This document shows positions 18,200 to 27,354 of a stretch of 64,000 bases of DNA, in pieces; position 1 is the stretch's first letter, and each line of letters starts with the position of its first letter. The DNA is taken from contig NZ_CP030028.1 of assembly GCF_003586445.1 (NCBI RefSeq), positions 572,501-636,500 of the forward strand, in the 5' to 3' direction. The notes under the pieces were generated by a model. That model saw only the letters and a program-made list of their open reading frames with translations, was not told where the DNA came from and did no database searches. This DNA comes from Bacillus sp. Y1. GTDB taxonomy: Bacteria; Bacillota; Bacilli; Bacillales; Cytobacillaceae. The position numbers and the translations under genes were made by a program.

Positions 18200-18646
18200 A
18201 TGATTATTGAAAAAGTTATTGGCAATCTTGCCACGTTAAAAGAACGATCTCCACATGTCGAGCGAGTGTATTTACAAAGCGATGATCTTGTTAAACGAAT
18301 TCAAAGAGTGGTCACTGACCATGGTCACGAAATTGGCATTCGATTACGAGAGAATAAAGAGTTGGTGGACGGGGATGTCCTTTATATGGATGAAAAAAAT
18401 ATGATTGTTATCTCTGTAAAAGAAGATGACCTTCTAACCATTATGCCAAGCTCGATTCAACAGATGGGGGAAATTGCTCATCAGTTAGGCAATCGTCATA
18501 TGCCAGCGCAGTTTGAAGGGAATGAAATGCTTGTTCAGTACGACTATTTAGTGGAAGAACTATTGCAGCAACTAGCTATTCCATACAAAAGAGAACAGCG
18601 AAAGGTGAAACAGGCATTCCGCCATATTGGACATTCTCATGATTAA
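18200..18646 (+). CDS. ureE: Urease accessory protein UreE, nickel chaperone
   Basis: A 148-residue protein. It has the UreE N-terminal peptide-binding region and a C-terminal domain with the nickel-binding H in NRHMPAQF. The tail RHIGHSHD is short and has only three His, unlike the long His-rich tail in Klebsiella. It hands nickel to the UreG/F/D complex. Confidence 0.95.
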   Translation: MIIEKVIGNLATLKERSPHVERVYLQSDDLVKRIQRVVTDHGHEIGIRLRENKELVDGDVLYMDEKNMIVISVKEDDLLTIMPSSIQQMGEIAHQLGNRHMPAQFEGNEMLVQYDYLVEELLQQLAIPYKREQRKVKQAFRHIGHSHD

Positions 18647-19325
18647 CCCGGTCTTATCACTCCTTCAGTTATGCGACTCGAATTTTCCATCAGGAGCATT
18701 TTCGCACTCCTTTGGTATCGAAACGTATATTCAGGAAGGAGAAATCCATGATAAAAATAGCTTCTACCAGGCATTAGTGTTGTATATTCAGAAGCAACTT
18801 GTTTATACCGATGGGTTAGCCTGTTATTTATCCTATGAAGCTATCGGAAATGAAGATTGGGACCGTTTGATAGAGTTAGATCATTTGTTATATACCTCTA
18901 GTCTCGCTGCCGAAACGAGAATAGGAACTCGTAGAATAGGAGAGCGGATGGCGAAGCTTTGCTTGGAATTGTATCCATCCACTAATTTATTGAATTATTT
19001 AAAGTGGATAAAGGAGAAAAGAGTGTACGGTCATCCGGCGCTTGTGTTTGCAATCGTGACGTATGGGTTAAATGTTGGGAAGCGATCAGCTGTTGGGAGT
19101 TATTTATACTCAACCATTTCGACCCTAGTACAAAACGGTGTGAGGGGCATTCCGCTGGGGCAAACGGATGGACAGAAAATAGTATTGGAGATTCAACAGG
19201 TGATAGGAGAGGCTGTCAATACAATAGCTAACCTAACGATGGATGATTTAGGGGCGGTTTCCCCTGGACTTGAAATCGCTCAGATGCGCCATGAACGGCT
19301 ACATGTACGATTATTTATGTCTTAA
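18639..19325 (+). CDS. ureF: Urease accessory protein UreF
   Basis: A 228-residue helical protein starting [21 protein letters not shown], with [17 protein letters not shown]. It acts as a gate for the UreG GTPase during metallocentre assembly. The ATG at 18639 overlaps ureE by 8 bases; a TTG at 18627 is a weaker alternative. Confidence 0.95.
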   Translation: MINPVLSLLQLCDSNFPSGAFSHSFGIETYIQEGEIHDKNSFYQALVLYIQKQLVYTDGLACYLSYEAIGNEDWDRLIELDHLLYTSSLAAETRIGTRRIGERMAKLCLELYPSTNLLNYLKWIKEKRVYGHPALVFAIVTYGLNVGKRSAVGSYLYSTISTLVQNGVRGIPLGQTDGQKIVLEIQQVIGEAVNTIANLTMDDLGAVSPGLEIAQMRHERLHVRLFMS

Positions 19326-19341
19326 AAAGGAGGAAAAAGTG

Positions 19342-19956
19342 ATGGAACCAATACGAATTGGAGTGGGTGGCCCTGTTGGAGCAGGGAAAACCATGCTTGT
19401 TGAAAAATTAACTCGAGCCATGGAAGCGGAACTAAGTATGGCTGTTGTGACAAACGATATTTATACAAAGGAAGATGCTCAGTTTTTAATCAAAAACGGT
19501 GTATTACCAGAGGATCGTATTATTGGGGTAGAAACAGGTGGATGTCCACATACGGCGATTCGTGAAGATGCATCGATGAACTTTGCGGCGATTGAAGAGT
19601 TACAGGAAAAACATCCCGACCTTGAACTGATTTTTGTAGAAAGTGGTGGAGATAATTTAGCGGCTACTTTTAGCCCAGAATTAGTTGATTTTTCGATCTA
19701 TATCATTGATGTGGCGCAAGGCGAGAAAATCCCACGAAAAGGCGGACAAGGAATGATTAAGTCTGATCTTTTTATCATAAACAAAACAGACTTGGCTCCG
19801 TACGTTGGGGCAAGCCTTGAAATTATGGAACGTGATACGATCTCTGCTCGTGGAGAAAAGCCATATATTTTTACGAACTTGAAGGACGAAATAGGCTTAG
19901 ATCAAGTGGTTGAGTGGATTAAAAAGGAAGCTTTGTTGATTGGATTAGAATCATGA
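19342..19956 (+). CDS. ureG: Urease accessory GTPase UreG
   Basis: A 204-residue SIMIBI GTPase: P-loop [30 protein letters not shown], the metal-binding CPH motif in [32 protein letters not shown] and the NKTDLAP specificity motif. It drives GTP-dependent nickel insertion. The ATG at 19342 has AAAGGAGG upstream; the open frame starts earlier, at 19270, inside ureF. Confidence 0.97.
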   Translation: MEPIRIGVGGPVGAGKTMLVEKLTRAMEAELSMAVVTNDIYTKEDAQFLIKNGVLPEDRIIGVETGGCPHTAIREDASMNFAAIEELQEKHPDLELIFVESGGDNLAATFSPELVDFSIYIIDVAQGEKIPRKGGQGMIKSDLFIINKTDLAPYVGASLEIMERDTISARGEKPYIFTNLKDEIGLDQVVEWIKKEALLIGLES

Positions 19957-20765
19957 GTCCAACCGGGTTGTTACACCTTGTGGCAAGAAGGAAGGGTAAC
20001 AAAACGATCATTGCGAATTGTTATTATGAGGGAGCTTTTAAGGTAACAAGACCAGTCTATCTTGAAGAAGAGTCTCCAACTATTTATCTTATTCATGTGG
20101 GTGGAGGATATGTGGATGGAGATGTCTATTCTACCAATCTACTGGTAGAAGAAGGAGCGGAGATTTCTGTAACAACCCAGTCGTATACGAAAGTGTACAA
20201 AACTCCGAATGCCCCTGTTATTCAAGAGATGAACATTACCCTTAAAGCGGAGAGTTTGCTAGAGTATATGCCAGACCCACTGATCGCCTATGAAGGTGCG
20301 CGATATATCCAACATACAGAGGTACATATGGAAGAGGGAGCGTGCCTTTTCTATTGTGATATTATAACACCCGGGTGGTCGGAAGGTGGATCACCATTTC
20401 AATACGATAGCATACGCTCAAAGTTAAAGGTATATAAGGAAGAAAAGCTCATCCTATTTGATCACTTATTGTTAGAACCAAGGTCTGGAATCAGTCATTT
20501 AATGCAAATGGAACAATATACACATATGGGTACGTTTATCATCCTTCATAAACAAGCGGGAAAACATTTTGGAGACCAATTATATGAGCATGTGAAAGAT
20601 CAGGTGAATGGTGGGAAAATAGGAATCTCAACCCTGCCTGAAAATGGTGTGATCATTAGGATGTTTGCACATGACACAAGATCAATCGAAAAGGTCATTA
20701 CCTATGCTCATCAATATGCTAGGAAGCAGCTTCTCGAGAAATCAGATTTGGTCTTAAGAAAATAG
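19953..20765 (+). CDS. ureD: Urease accessory protein UreD (UreH in some schemes)
   Basis: A 270-residue scaffold protein with [36 protein letters not shown], the UreD core. It binds apo-urease and recruits UreF-UreG. It overlaps ureG by 4 bases (ATGA). Confidence 0.95.
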   Translation: MSPTGLLHLVARRKGNKTIIANCYYEGAFKVTRPVYLEEESPTIYLIHVGGGYVDGDVYSTNLLVEEGAEISVTTQSYTKVYKTPNAPVIQEMNITLKAESLLEYMPDPLIAYEGARYIQHTEVHMEEGACLFYCDIITPGWSEGGSPFQYDSIRSKLKVYKEEKLILFDHLLLEPRSGISHLMQMEQYTHMGTFIILHKQAGKHFGDQLYEHVKDQVNGGKIGISTLPENGVIIRMFAHDTRSIEKVITYAHQYARKQLLEKSDLVLRK

Positions 20766-20782
20766 AAAGAAGGGTGAATGTA

Positions 20783-21439
20783 TTGGTTGGGTTACTGACA
20801 ACAATTAGTTTAGGCTTTTTATTAGGAATCAAGCATGCGATAGAACCTGACCATGTGATTGCTGTTTCCACTGTTGCCTCCCAAAGCAAAAAGCTTTGGA
20901 GATCATCGTTAATAGGGGTTTTTTGGGGGATCGGTCACACGGCAACTCTTCTTTTAACAGGAGTTTTAATGATCTTATTAAAAGGGAATATTCCAGAAGA
21001 GTGGGCGATGTCGTTGGAATTTTTAGTTGGGATCATGCTTGTGTACTTTGGTGTGACCACTTTTCGATCGATAAAGAATTACAATAAGCATATGGCTCAT
21101 GAACCGAATCATATGGGAAAACGAATGTCGCTTAAGGCGGTATTCATGGGTTTTATCCATGGGTTGGCAGGCAGTGCGGCTATGGTATTGTTAACATTGA
21201 GTACGGTCAGTACCTTGTGGGAAGGAATGGTGTACATCCTTATTTTTGGATTAGGAACGATTGTCGGGATGCTAGTGTTTACAACTATTATTGGCCTTCC
21301 TTTTATTTATAGCGCTCAAAAATTTCGTATAAATAAGCTATTTACACAAGTAACAGGTGTGGTAAGTACTATATTCGGTGTTTACTATATGTATAATTTG
21401 GGTATAAATGAAGGTCTCTTTCATTTATGGCTTCAATAA
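20783..21439 (+). CDS. ureH: Urease-linked nickel permease, UreH/NicO family
   Basis: About 218 residues, six hydrophobic segments. It carries the HX4DH nickel motif in GIKHAIEPDHVIAVST and a later FIHGLAGSAAMVL motif. The same gene closes the ureABCEFGDH cluster of Bacillus sp. TB-90, where it supports nickel supply. The TTG at 20783 suits the AGAAGGG site at 20767-20773; the GTG at 20774 would be too close to it. Confidence 0.88.
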   Translation: MVGLLTTISLGFLLGIKHAIEPDHVIAVSTVASQSKKLWRSSLIGVFWGIGHTATLLLTGVLMILLKGNIPEEWAMSLEFLVGIMLVYFGVTTFRSIKNYNKHMAHEPNHMGKRMSLKAVFMGFIHGLAGSAAMVLLTLSTVSTLWEGMVYILIFGLGTIVGMLVFTTIIGLPFIYSAQKFRINKLFTQVTGVVSTIFGVYYMYNLGINEGLFHLWLQ

Positions 21440-21459
21440 ACAGCTATAGGATTTTTTAG

Positions 21460-21492
21460 AGGGACTGCATATGCGAGCAGTTCCTTCTTTTT
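21460..21492 (+). terminator. Terminator of the urease operon
   Basis: A 9-bp stem (21460-21468 with 21477-21485, one G-T pair), then a T-rich run. Confidence 0.85.
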
Positions 21493-21704
21493 GTATTTTT
21501 TAATAGACAAATTTGAATACATTAAACTAGAATTATATGTATATCTAAATAAAAAATTCCTGAAATACCATTCTTTGTTAGAATGAAGAGTAAGCAGGGG
21601 GAAGAAACAATCTAAAAATATTTACGCTGCATGAAGACATAATCGTAACTATTAAATCCTTTCGGAATGCAGCAAGTTTATGGAAAAAAGGGGTATAGTA
21701 AGTT

Positions 21705-21881
21705 TTGAAAATATCAGATAAAGAGTTGATGGATGCTTATGCTGCAGCGTTGAAGTTGGCTTTAGATAATGAATTTATACAGTTGTTAGAGGAAGAAATA
21801 GAAAAAAGAAATTTAAGACATTTAGAAGAAAATTACCAAAATAGAGCAGTGATTGACCTTTCGCCAAATACTATTAGATAG
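21705..21881 (+). CDS. sda: Sda-like inhibitor of sporulation kinase
   Basis: A 58-residue protein, MKISDKELMDAYAAALKLAL followed by DNEFIQLLEEEIEKRNL. It aligns over about 35 residues with B. subtilis Sda (LSDELLIESYFKATEMNL, RDFIELIENEIKRRSL), including the hydrophobic face around the Phe that contacts the kinase. Sda is a helical hairpin that blocks KinA when replication is perturbed. TTG start behind AAAAGGGG, 10 bases upstream. The C-terminal 18 residues (from EENYQNRAV) are longer than in B. subtilis. A candidate promoter is TTGAAT (21513) and TATGTA (21536), 17-base spacer. I see no DnaA boxes upstream, unlike B. subtilis sda. The next gene is a sporulation-type kinase. Confidence 0.8.
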   Translation: MKISDKELMDAYAAALKLALDNEFIQLLEEEIEKRNLRHLEENYQNRAVIDLSPNTIR

Positions 21882-22002
21882 ACATAAACTTTACGAGCAG
21901 GTTTGGCAGGTTAAAATAATGAGAAGTAAGGGCGATCCTATATATTTGCAGGAGCAAACCTTTTAGGGAATCCGCTAATTATCTTTCATAGGGGATAGGG
22001 AA

Positions 22003-23448
22003 TTGACAGAAACTTTCTTGGAATTACATGCAATGGATAAAGAACTATTGTTTGAGGCATTTACCCATGCACCATTAGGGATGGTGGTGTTGGGGATAAA
22101 TGGTAAGATTGTGAAAACAAACTCGTCCTTTTGTCACTTTACAGGATATTCAAATGAAGAAATCGTTCATTTTGGGCTAAAGTGTGTATTTTATGAAGAA
22201 GACTATTTAACGATAGATTCAAATTATCGAAAGTTAGTTGCTGGAGAAGTAGATGCTTTTCATTTAGAAAAGCGGTTTGTACATAAGAATGGTGAAGTGA
22301 TTTGGGGCTCAATTAGTGCCCATAAGGTTAGTACGTCGCAAGCGGATTATATTATAGGTCAAGTGGTTGATATCACAGCTAGAAAACAGATGGAACCAGA
22401 AATGGATAGGCTTAAATCCCAGCTAGAATCATTAATTGATCATCATTTAGATCCTATTTTGATTTTTAATGAAGAAGGAATTCTTACAAAAGCTAACACT
22501 AAGTTTGAAGTAGAATTTGGTTGGAATCTTCAGGAATTACTTGGCGTTAATATGCGAGATGTGAGATTTTTGGAAGATGAAGAAGAGAAATTAAAGGAAA
22601 AGGTCCTTCGTGGAGATTGTGTGGAAGGATACGAAACAACCGTTAAAAAGAAAAATGGTATTGTAAAGGATGTAATGATTACAAGTTTTCCGATTAAGGC
22701 CCATCAGGGAATCAAGAACGGGATCGCTGTTAGTTTTCGTGATATAACAGACCGAAAACAAGCGGAAGAACTAATGATTCAGTCGGAAAAGCTTTCTATT
22801 GCCGGACAATTGTCAGCAGCGATTGCGCATGAAATTCGAAATCCAATTACGGCTATTAAAGGCTTTTTAAAGCTATTGCAAAACTCCAATGAGAAACAGC
22901 TATATTACGAAATTGTTGAATCCGAAATAGCGAGAATTGAACTGATATTAAGTGAATTATTGTCACTTGCAAAGCCACAAAAAAACAATTTTAAAGAAAC
23001 CGATTTACGCTTAATTTTAAAGCAATGTATTTCATTATTAGATGCAGAAGCGAATATGAAAAGTGTTCAGGTGGACTTAAAGCACGAGAGTCATCTACCA
23101 ATTATTCATTGTGATGAGAACCAAATTAAGCAAGTGTTCATTAATTTTATGAAAAATTCTTTTGATGCCATGCCTGACGGGGGATCTTTACATATTGAAA
23201 TGGAAAATTGTATGCTGACTTCTGGTATAACCATTCGTTTCAAAGATACCGGTTGTGGAATACCGAAAGATATACTCTCCAAGATCGGGCAGCCCTTTTA
23301 TACAACAAAAGAAACGGGAACTGGCTTAGGGTTTATGGTAAGTAAGAATATTATTGAAGGCCATAGTGGCACCGTACATATCTCGAGTGAAGTAAATGTA
23401 GGAACAACGATTGAAATCGTTTTGCCAAGCTTTAGTAACATACAATAA
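22003..23448 (+). CDS. PAS-containing histidine kinase, sporulation (Kin) type
   Basis: A 481-residue kinase with no membrane segment. PAS domain 1 lies at about 12-128 and PAS domain 2 at about 138-255, each followed by the PAC-type end DITARKQ or DITDRKQ. The phosphoacceptor is H276 in SAAIAHEIRNPITAIKGFLKLL. The ATPase domain has NFMKNSFDAMPDGG, DTGCGIPKDILSKIGQPFYTTKETGTGLGF. HEIRNPITAIKGFLKLL is the DHp pattern of phosphorelay kinases that feed Spo0F (KinA-E). No response regulator is adjacent, which fits an orphan sporulation kinase. TTG start behind AGGGGATAGGGA. Which Kin it equals cannot be decided here. Confidence 0.85.
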   Translation: MTETFLELHAMDKELLFEAFTHAPLGMVVLGINGKIVKTNSSFCHFTGYSNEEIVHFGLKCVFYEEDYLTIDSNYRKLVAGEVDAFHLEKRFVHKNGEVIWGSISAHKVSTSQADYIIGQVVDITARKQMEPEMDRLKSQLESLIDHHLDPILIFNEEGILTKANTKFEVEFGWNLQELLGVNMRDVRFLEDEEEKLKEKVLRGDCVEGYETTVKKKNGIVKDVMITSFPIKAHQGIKNGIAVSFRDITDRKQAEELMIQSEKLSIAGQLSAAIAHEIRNPITAIKGFLKLLQNSNEKQLYYEIVESEIARIELILSELLSLAKPQKNNFKETDLRLILKQCISLLDAEANMKSVQVDLKHESHLPIIHCDENQIKQVFINFMKNSFDAMPDGGSLHIEMENCMLTSGITIRFKDTGCGIPKDILSKIGQPFYTTKETGTGLGFMVSKNIIEGHSGTVHISSEVNVGTTIEIVLPSFSNIQ

Positions 23449-23480
23449 CCTCATCCAAAAGTGGATGAGGTTATTATTTT
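23444..23480. terminator. Bidirectional terminator
   Basis: A perfect 13-bp stem (AATAACCTCATCC at 23444-23456 with 23463-23475), with T on one side and A on the other, between convergent genes. The last codons of the kinase are inside it. Confidence 0.9.
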
Positions 23481-23487
23481 TATTGGT

Positions 23488-23775
23488 TTATCCAATATAA
23501 GCAATGATTCCTTCGTTGTCGTCTAAATGTAGCTTGATAGGAGCGTATGGATCTCTTCCTAAATATTCATCGAGCCAAAGGCGTAACGCTTCAATTAAAT
23601 TTGCAGTGATAAGCACTTGTTTTCGATCATCTACAAACACTTCAGCAGAAAAGCCATAGTCATCGTCATACATAAGCTCCACTTCCACTGCTTCTGGATT
23701 TATTTGCTTTTTCTTAGCTATATAAACGCAAACGGCATTAATAATATCTTGTTCAGAGATAATTAGCTTCTCCAT
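23488..23775 (-). CDS. YxcD-like small protein (DUF2653)
   Basis: A 95-residue acidic soluble protein (ISEQDIINAVCVYIAKKK, VEVELMYDDDYGFSAEV, LIEALRLWLDEYLGRDPYAPIKLHLDDNEGIIAYI) resembling the YxcD/DUF2653 family of Bacilli. Function unknown. Its start overlaps the end of the next gene upstream (23763) by 13 bases, so the pair form an operon. Confidence 0.7.
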   Translation of the reverse strand: MEKLIISEQDIINAVCVYIAKKKQINPEAVEVELMYDDDYGFSAEVFVDDRKQVLITANLIEALRLWLDEYLGRDPYAPIKLHLDDNEGIIAYIG

Positions 23776-24209
23776 GTGTTTGTATTCTCTTGCTTCTTTT
23801 TCTTTTTAAGAGCGGTAAAAACCATGCGAATGATATTAATTAGGATGATAATAGCAAACACATTTATCATGAATCCAAGAATGGAACCTAAGATCCCCAT
23901 GTTAGCAAATAGACTACCAAATAATAGACCAGCAAGCCCACCGATCATTAGCCCCTTCATCAGACCGCCAGAGAAGAACCCCTTATTTGCTGTTGTTGTA
24001 GACTTCGTTGTAGTTGTCGAATCCGTTTTTTTATTTTGAAAGAATGAATTGTTGTTATTGGTCGTTGTATCCGTATTATTGTTAAAGCTTCTTTTTCCGG
24101 ATTTATACGATTTTGCTTCCACTGTTGTGGTGTGATCTTGGAACACAATGTTTCCAACTGGTGAAAAAATGAGTGCTGCCATTAGCAAAGCTGATAGTAA
24201 CTTTTTCAT
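23763..24209 (-). CDS. Secreted or membrane protein with Asn/Thr-rich linker
   Basis: A 148-residue protein. A signal-like segment (LLSALLMAALIFSPVGNIVF) is followed by a low-complexity Asn/Thr/Ser/Lys region (about 38-78), a glycine-rich hydrophobic part (FFSGGLMKGLMIGGLAGLLFGSLF), a second helix and a basic tail. The plan resembles Bacilli proteins annotated as Tim44-like, but without the Tim44 domain. Function unknown. It is co-transcribed with the YxcD-like gene. Confidence 0.6.
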   Translation of the reverse strand: MKKLLSALLMAALIFSPVGNIVFQDHTTTVEAKSYKSGKRSFNNNTDTTTNNNNSFFQNKKTDSTTTTKSTTTANKGFFSGGLMKGLMIGGLAGLLFGSLFANMGILGSILGFMINVFAIIILINIIRMVFTALKKKKKQENTNTWRS

Positions 24210-24289
24210 TCCTTTTGTTTTCCCCCTGTAATGTATATTTCTACTACTCTATTGTATACGAGTGAGAGGAGAAAGGGTTTCATTTTTAT

Positions 24290-24324
24290 AAAAAAAATAG
24301 AATGGAAAGAGGTTCCATTCTATT
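24290..24324 (-). terminator. Terminator of brnQ
   Basis: A perfect 12-bp stem (24296-24307 with 24313-24324). On the minus strand it ends in a run of T, just past the brnQ stop. Confidence 0.9.
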
Positions 24325-24333
24325 AGGGGGAAA

Positions 24334-25668
24334 TTAGGATGCTTTTGAATCTACTAGTTGAGATTGGACAGGCTTCTTTTCGAAGGTTCCAAGGAGCAAT
24401 CCAATAGCTGTTCCAACTAAAGCAGGAATAATCCATTCGAGACCAACAGAGGCAAATGGGAGTGCTTTTGCTATAGCTTGTAGTAATCCTAGGTTTACTC
24501 CGGCTGTGGTGAGGCCACTATTAACAGCAAAAACACCAGTAAATAACATCGCACTTCCATATACTTTACGAATATTTTTGTAATAACGACTAAAGAAAGT
24601 CAGCACTGTTAAAACGATTGTTAGCGGGTAAGCAGTCACAAGAAACGGAACAGAAACTTTTAAAATTTGTGCAAGTCCCATATTGGAAAGTGTAAATCCA
24701 ATGAGTGTAACAATAAGGGCTACTGTTCGATAGCTTACCTTTGGTAGAAGCTTGGAGAAGTACTGGCCACATGCAACGGTAAGACCGACGACTGTTGTAA
24801 AGCAAGCTAGGGTGAAAATGACTCCTAGAAGTGCCTTGCCGCTTGAACCAAGTAAAAGTGTGGATACGGCTGTTAACAAATCCGTGCCGCTTGCATACGA
24901 ACCAGTAGCAGCCATTTTTCCTCCAATAAGTCCTAGGCTTACGTAAACTAGTGAGAGAAGAACGCCAGCTACAAGTGCTGCCTTCAATGTATACTTGGTT
25001 AATTGTTTCTTATCTGTAATCCCTCTTTGCTTAATCGCAGATAAAATAACGATTCCAAACGCAAGAGCGGCAAGCGCATCCATCGTGTTATATCCTTCGA
25101 TGAAGCCTGTGGAAAAGGCATTTGCTTGATACTGCTCAGCAGGAGTTTGTAAACTGCCATCCATATTAATTAAACCGATTGTACATAAAGTAACCATAGC
25201 AACGAGTAAGACCGGAGTGATCCAGCGCCCCATATATTGTTCCATCTTCGAAGGGTTTAAACTCACTACAAATACAAGTGCAAAAAAGACGGCAGAAAAT
25301 ACTAATAGAATGAAAGATGAGTTGAAGGAGCTTCCTAAGAATGGTTTGACTCCCATTTCATAAGCAACTGTTGCATTCCTCGGAATAGCTAAGAATGGTC
25401 CGATGGAAAGGTACACAATCACCATGAAAATTGTGCTGAACCATGGATGAACACGATTGCCGATTTCTTCAGCTCCATCTTTGACTAGTGATACGGCAAG
25501 GAGTACAGCGAAAGGCAATCCTACACCTGTTAAAATAAATCCGCCAATAGCTAGCCAGTAAGAGGTTCCCGCTTGTGCTCCTAATACAGGAGGGAAGATT
25601 AAATTTCCAGCTCCGAAAAACATTGAGAATAACATTAATCCGATAACCAAAGTGTCAAATTTCTTCAT
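24334..25668 (-). CDS. brnQ: Branched-chain amino acid transporter BrnQ
   Basis: A 444-residue LIVCS-family sodium- or proton-coupled carrier with about 12 helices. It has family landmarks FSMFFGAGNLIFPPVLGAQAG near the N-terminus and FSTGFIEGYNTMDALAALAFG in the middle. It imports leucine, isoleucine and valine. A T-box leader directly upstream links expression to an uncharged tRNA, as expected for an amino acid transporter. ATG start behind AAAAGGGGAAAAG. Confidence 0.95.
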   Translation of the reverse strand: MKKFDTLVIGLMLFSMFFGAGNLIFPPVLGAQAGTSYWLAIGGFILTGVGLPFAVLLAVSLVKDGAEEIGNRVHPWFSTIFMVIVYLSIGPFLAIPRNATVAYEMGVKPFLGSSFNSSFILLVFSAVFFALVFVVSLNPSKMEQYMGRWITPVLLVAMVTLCTIGLINMDGSLQTPAEQYQANAFSTGFIEGYNTMDALAALAFGIVILSAIKQRGITDKKQLTKYTLKAALVAGVLLSLVYVSLGLIGGKMAATGSYASGTDLLTAVSTLLLGSSGKALLGVIFTLACFTTVVGLTVACGQYFSKLLPKVSYRTVALIVTLIGFTLSNMGLAQILKVSVPFLVTAYPLTIVLTVLTFFSRYYKNIRKVYGSAMLFTGVFAVNSGLTTAGVNLGLLQAIAKALPFASVGLEWIIPALVGTAIGLLLGTFEKKPVQSQLVDSKAS

Positions 25669-25699
25669 TTTCTTTTCCCCTTTTCTATTTTAGAAAAAT

Positions 25700-25955
25700 A
25701 AAAAGACCCGCCCCTAATGAAAGGGACGAGTCTGATAGCTCGCGTTACCACCCTAATTCCGCTGCAAAAAAGCAGTCGGCTCTTAGTCAACGTACCAACA
25801 TACGTGATCCTTGTAACGGCGGAACCCGTCAAAGCTTACTCTTGTTCAGCTTTGCATCTCGGAGATGATTTTCAGATTCAGCTTGAACATCGACTTTCAC
25901 CATACGTCGACTCTCTTTAGTACAAGGGTTGAATCCTACTCTTCTCGTCATCAAT
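25700..25955 (-). promoter_or_regulatory. T-box riboswitch of brnQ
   Basis: Read on the minus strand, the leader contains an AGTAG loop-E motif in stem I, the T-box TTAGGGTGGTAACGCG (25741-25756) and a terminator (25704-25715 with 25722-25733) before a T run. The specifier is either ATC (Ile; GAA-A-ATC-A) or CTG (Leu; GAA-T-CTG-A); both fit the surrounding pattern, and the codon ending in C is the more usual. Uncharged tRNA should prevent termination and turn on brnQ. Confidence 0.93.
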
Positions 25956-26046
25956 TTGTAATATGTTAAATAATTTAACAAATGAAAAATGTTATGTCAA
26001 TATATTTTGAACATTTATATTTTTATTAATTGGATGAATATAATTA

Positions 26047-26415
26047 TTATTCTCCGATGATTTCAATTCGATTACCGAACGGGTCTTCGATATAGATGCG
26101 ATTAACATCGGGAATAAGGGTATCCTCTTTGTACGGTACATGCTTATTTTGTAGGTGATCTTTTAATGAGCTAAGGTTTTTAACTGTAAATGCAGGGTGA
26201 GCTTTTTTAGCTGGAGAAAAGGGCTCTTCGATACCAATGTGAAGCTGTTGCTGACCGCCGAGTTGAAACCAAACACCTCCGCGTTTTTTTAGCACCGAGG
26301 TTTTTTCGATTTCTGTTAGACCAAGGATCGTGCTAAAAAAAGACCTTGCTTTATCCTCGCTGCCAGCCGGTGCAGCAAGTTGAATATGATCAATTTTTAA
26401 AAATGAAAAGTTCAT
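26047..26415 (-). CDS. VOC (glyoxalase-like) family protein
   Basis: A 122-residue single-module VOC protein: KIDHIQLAAPAGSEDKARSFFSTILGL at the start and IPDVNRIYIEDPFGNRIEIIGE at the end, the pattern of glyoxalase/bleomycin-resistance family members. Possible metal ligands are H10 and the final E of NRIEII. Substrate unknown. It stands alone on the minus strand, with the 20-bp tandem array directly upstream. Confidence 0.8.
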   Translation of the reverse strand: MNFSFLKIDHIQLAAPAGSEDKARSFFSTILGLTEIEKTSVLKKRGGVWFQLGGQQQLHIGIEEPFSPAKKAHPAFTVKNLSSLKDHLQNKHVPYKEDTLIPDVNRIYIEDPFGNRIEIIGE

Positions 26416-26520
26416 ACAATCGCTCCTTTCCGTGTTTGATAGTTAAAGTGTAGGAAGAAAGAGGTAATAAGTAAAATATGGAAATATTATGATTGGGGAT
26501 AAGGGTAGCTTATAGGACTA

Positions 26521-27250
26521 GTGGTTGCAAATAAAATCGGAGAATCGCAAATAAAATTCAAGGATCGCAAATAAAATCTGGGAATCGCAAATAAATTTCC
26601 AGGATCGCAAATAAAATCTGGAAATCGCAAATAAATTTCCAGGATCGCAAATAAAATCTGGAAATCGCAAATAAATTTCCAGGATCGCAAATAAAATCTG
26701 GGAATCGCAAATAAATCTCCAGGATCGCAAATAAAATCTGGGAATCGCAAATAAATCTCCAGGATCGCAAATAAAATCGGAGAATCGCAAATAAATTTCC
26801 AGGATCGCAAATAAAATCTGGAAATCGCAAATAAATTTCCAGGATCGCAAATAAAATCGGAGAATCGCAAATAAATTTCCAGGATCGCAAATAAAATCGG
26901 AGAATCGCAAATAAATTTCCAGGATCGCAAATAAAATCGGAGAATCGCAAATAAATTTCCAGGATCGCAAATAAAATCGGAGAATCGCAAATAAATTTCC
27001 AGGATCGCAAATAAAATCTGGGAATCGCAAATAAAGTTCCAGGATCGCAAATAAAATCTGGGAATCGCAAATAAATTTCCAGGATCGCAAATAAAATCTG
27101 GAAATCGCAAATAAATTTCCAGGATCGCAAATAAAATCGGAGAATCGCAAATAAAATCGGAGAATCGCAAATAAATTTCCAGGATCGCAAATAAATTTCC
27201 AGGATCGCAAATAAAATCGGAGAATTACAAATAAATCTCCAGAATCACAA
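26521..27250. repeat. Tandem array of a 20-bp unit (about 36 copies)
   Basis: The core ATCGCAAATAAA recurs every 20 bp with almost no drift over 720 bp; the last unit is degenerate. Two alternating linkers (mostly ATCTGGGA/ATCGGAGA and TTTCCAGG/TCTCCAGG) give a 40-bp dimer. All three minus-strand frames are open through it only because the unit has no stop and 3 x 20 is a multiple of 3, so the three overlapping 210-230 residue frames are not genes. It lies between the penicillin-binding protein 3' end and the VOC gene start. Confidence 0.97.
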
Positions 27251-27319
27251 TCAATCTATTAAAAATCCATCTAAAACCATCGATAATTCGTTGCGAAAGG
27301 TCAAAACTCCCCTCTAAAT

Positions 27320-27350
27320 GAAAAAACTCCCGCTACAATTTGCGGGAGTT
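27320..27350 (-). terminator. Terminator of the penicillin-binding protein gene
   Basis: AACTCCCGC (27325-27333) pairs with GCGGGAGTT (27342-27350). On the minus strand it is followed by a T run. Confidence 0.9.
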
Positions 27351-27354
27351 CATT

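Noticed and set aside
21860..21866. Spo0A box (TGNCGAA) near the kinase, read on the minus strand.
   Set aside because: A single 7-mer match inside the sda gene is expected by chance, and no promoter elements accompany it.
26487..27210. Three overlapping open frames of 210-230 residues on the minus strand.
   Set aside because: They are translations of the 20-bp array in three frames; the unit has no stop and repeats, so they are not genes.
26521..27250. CRISPR array.
   Set aside because: Units are adjacent with no variable spacers of 30-40 bp and no cas genes nearby.
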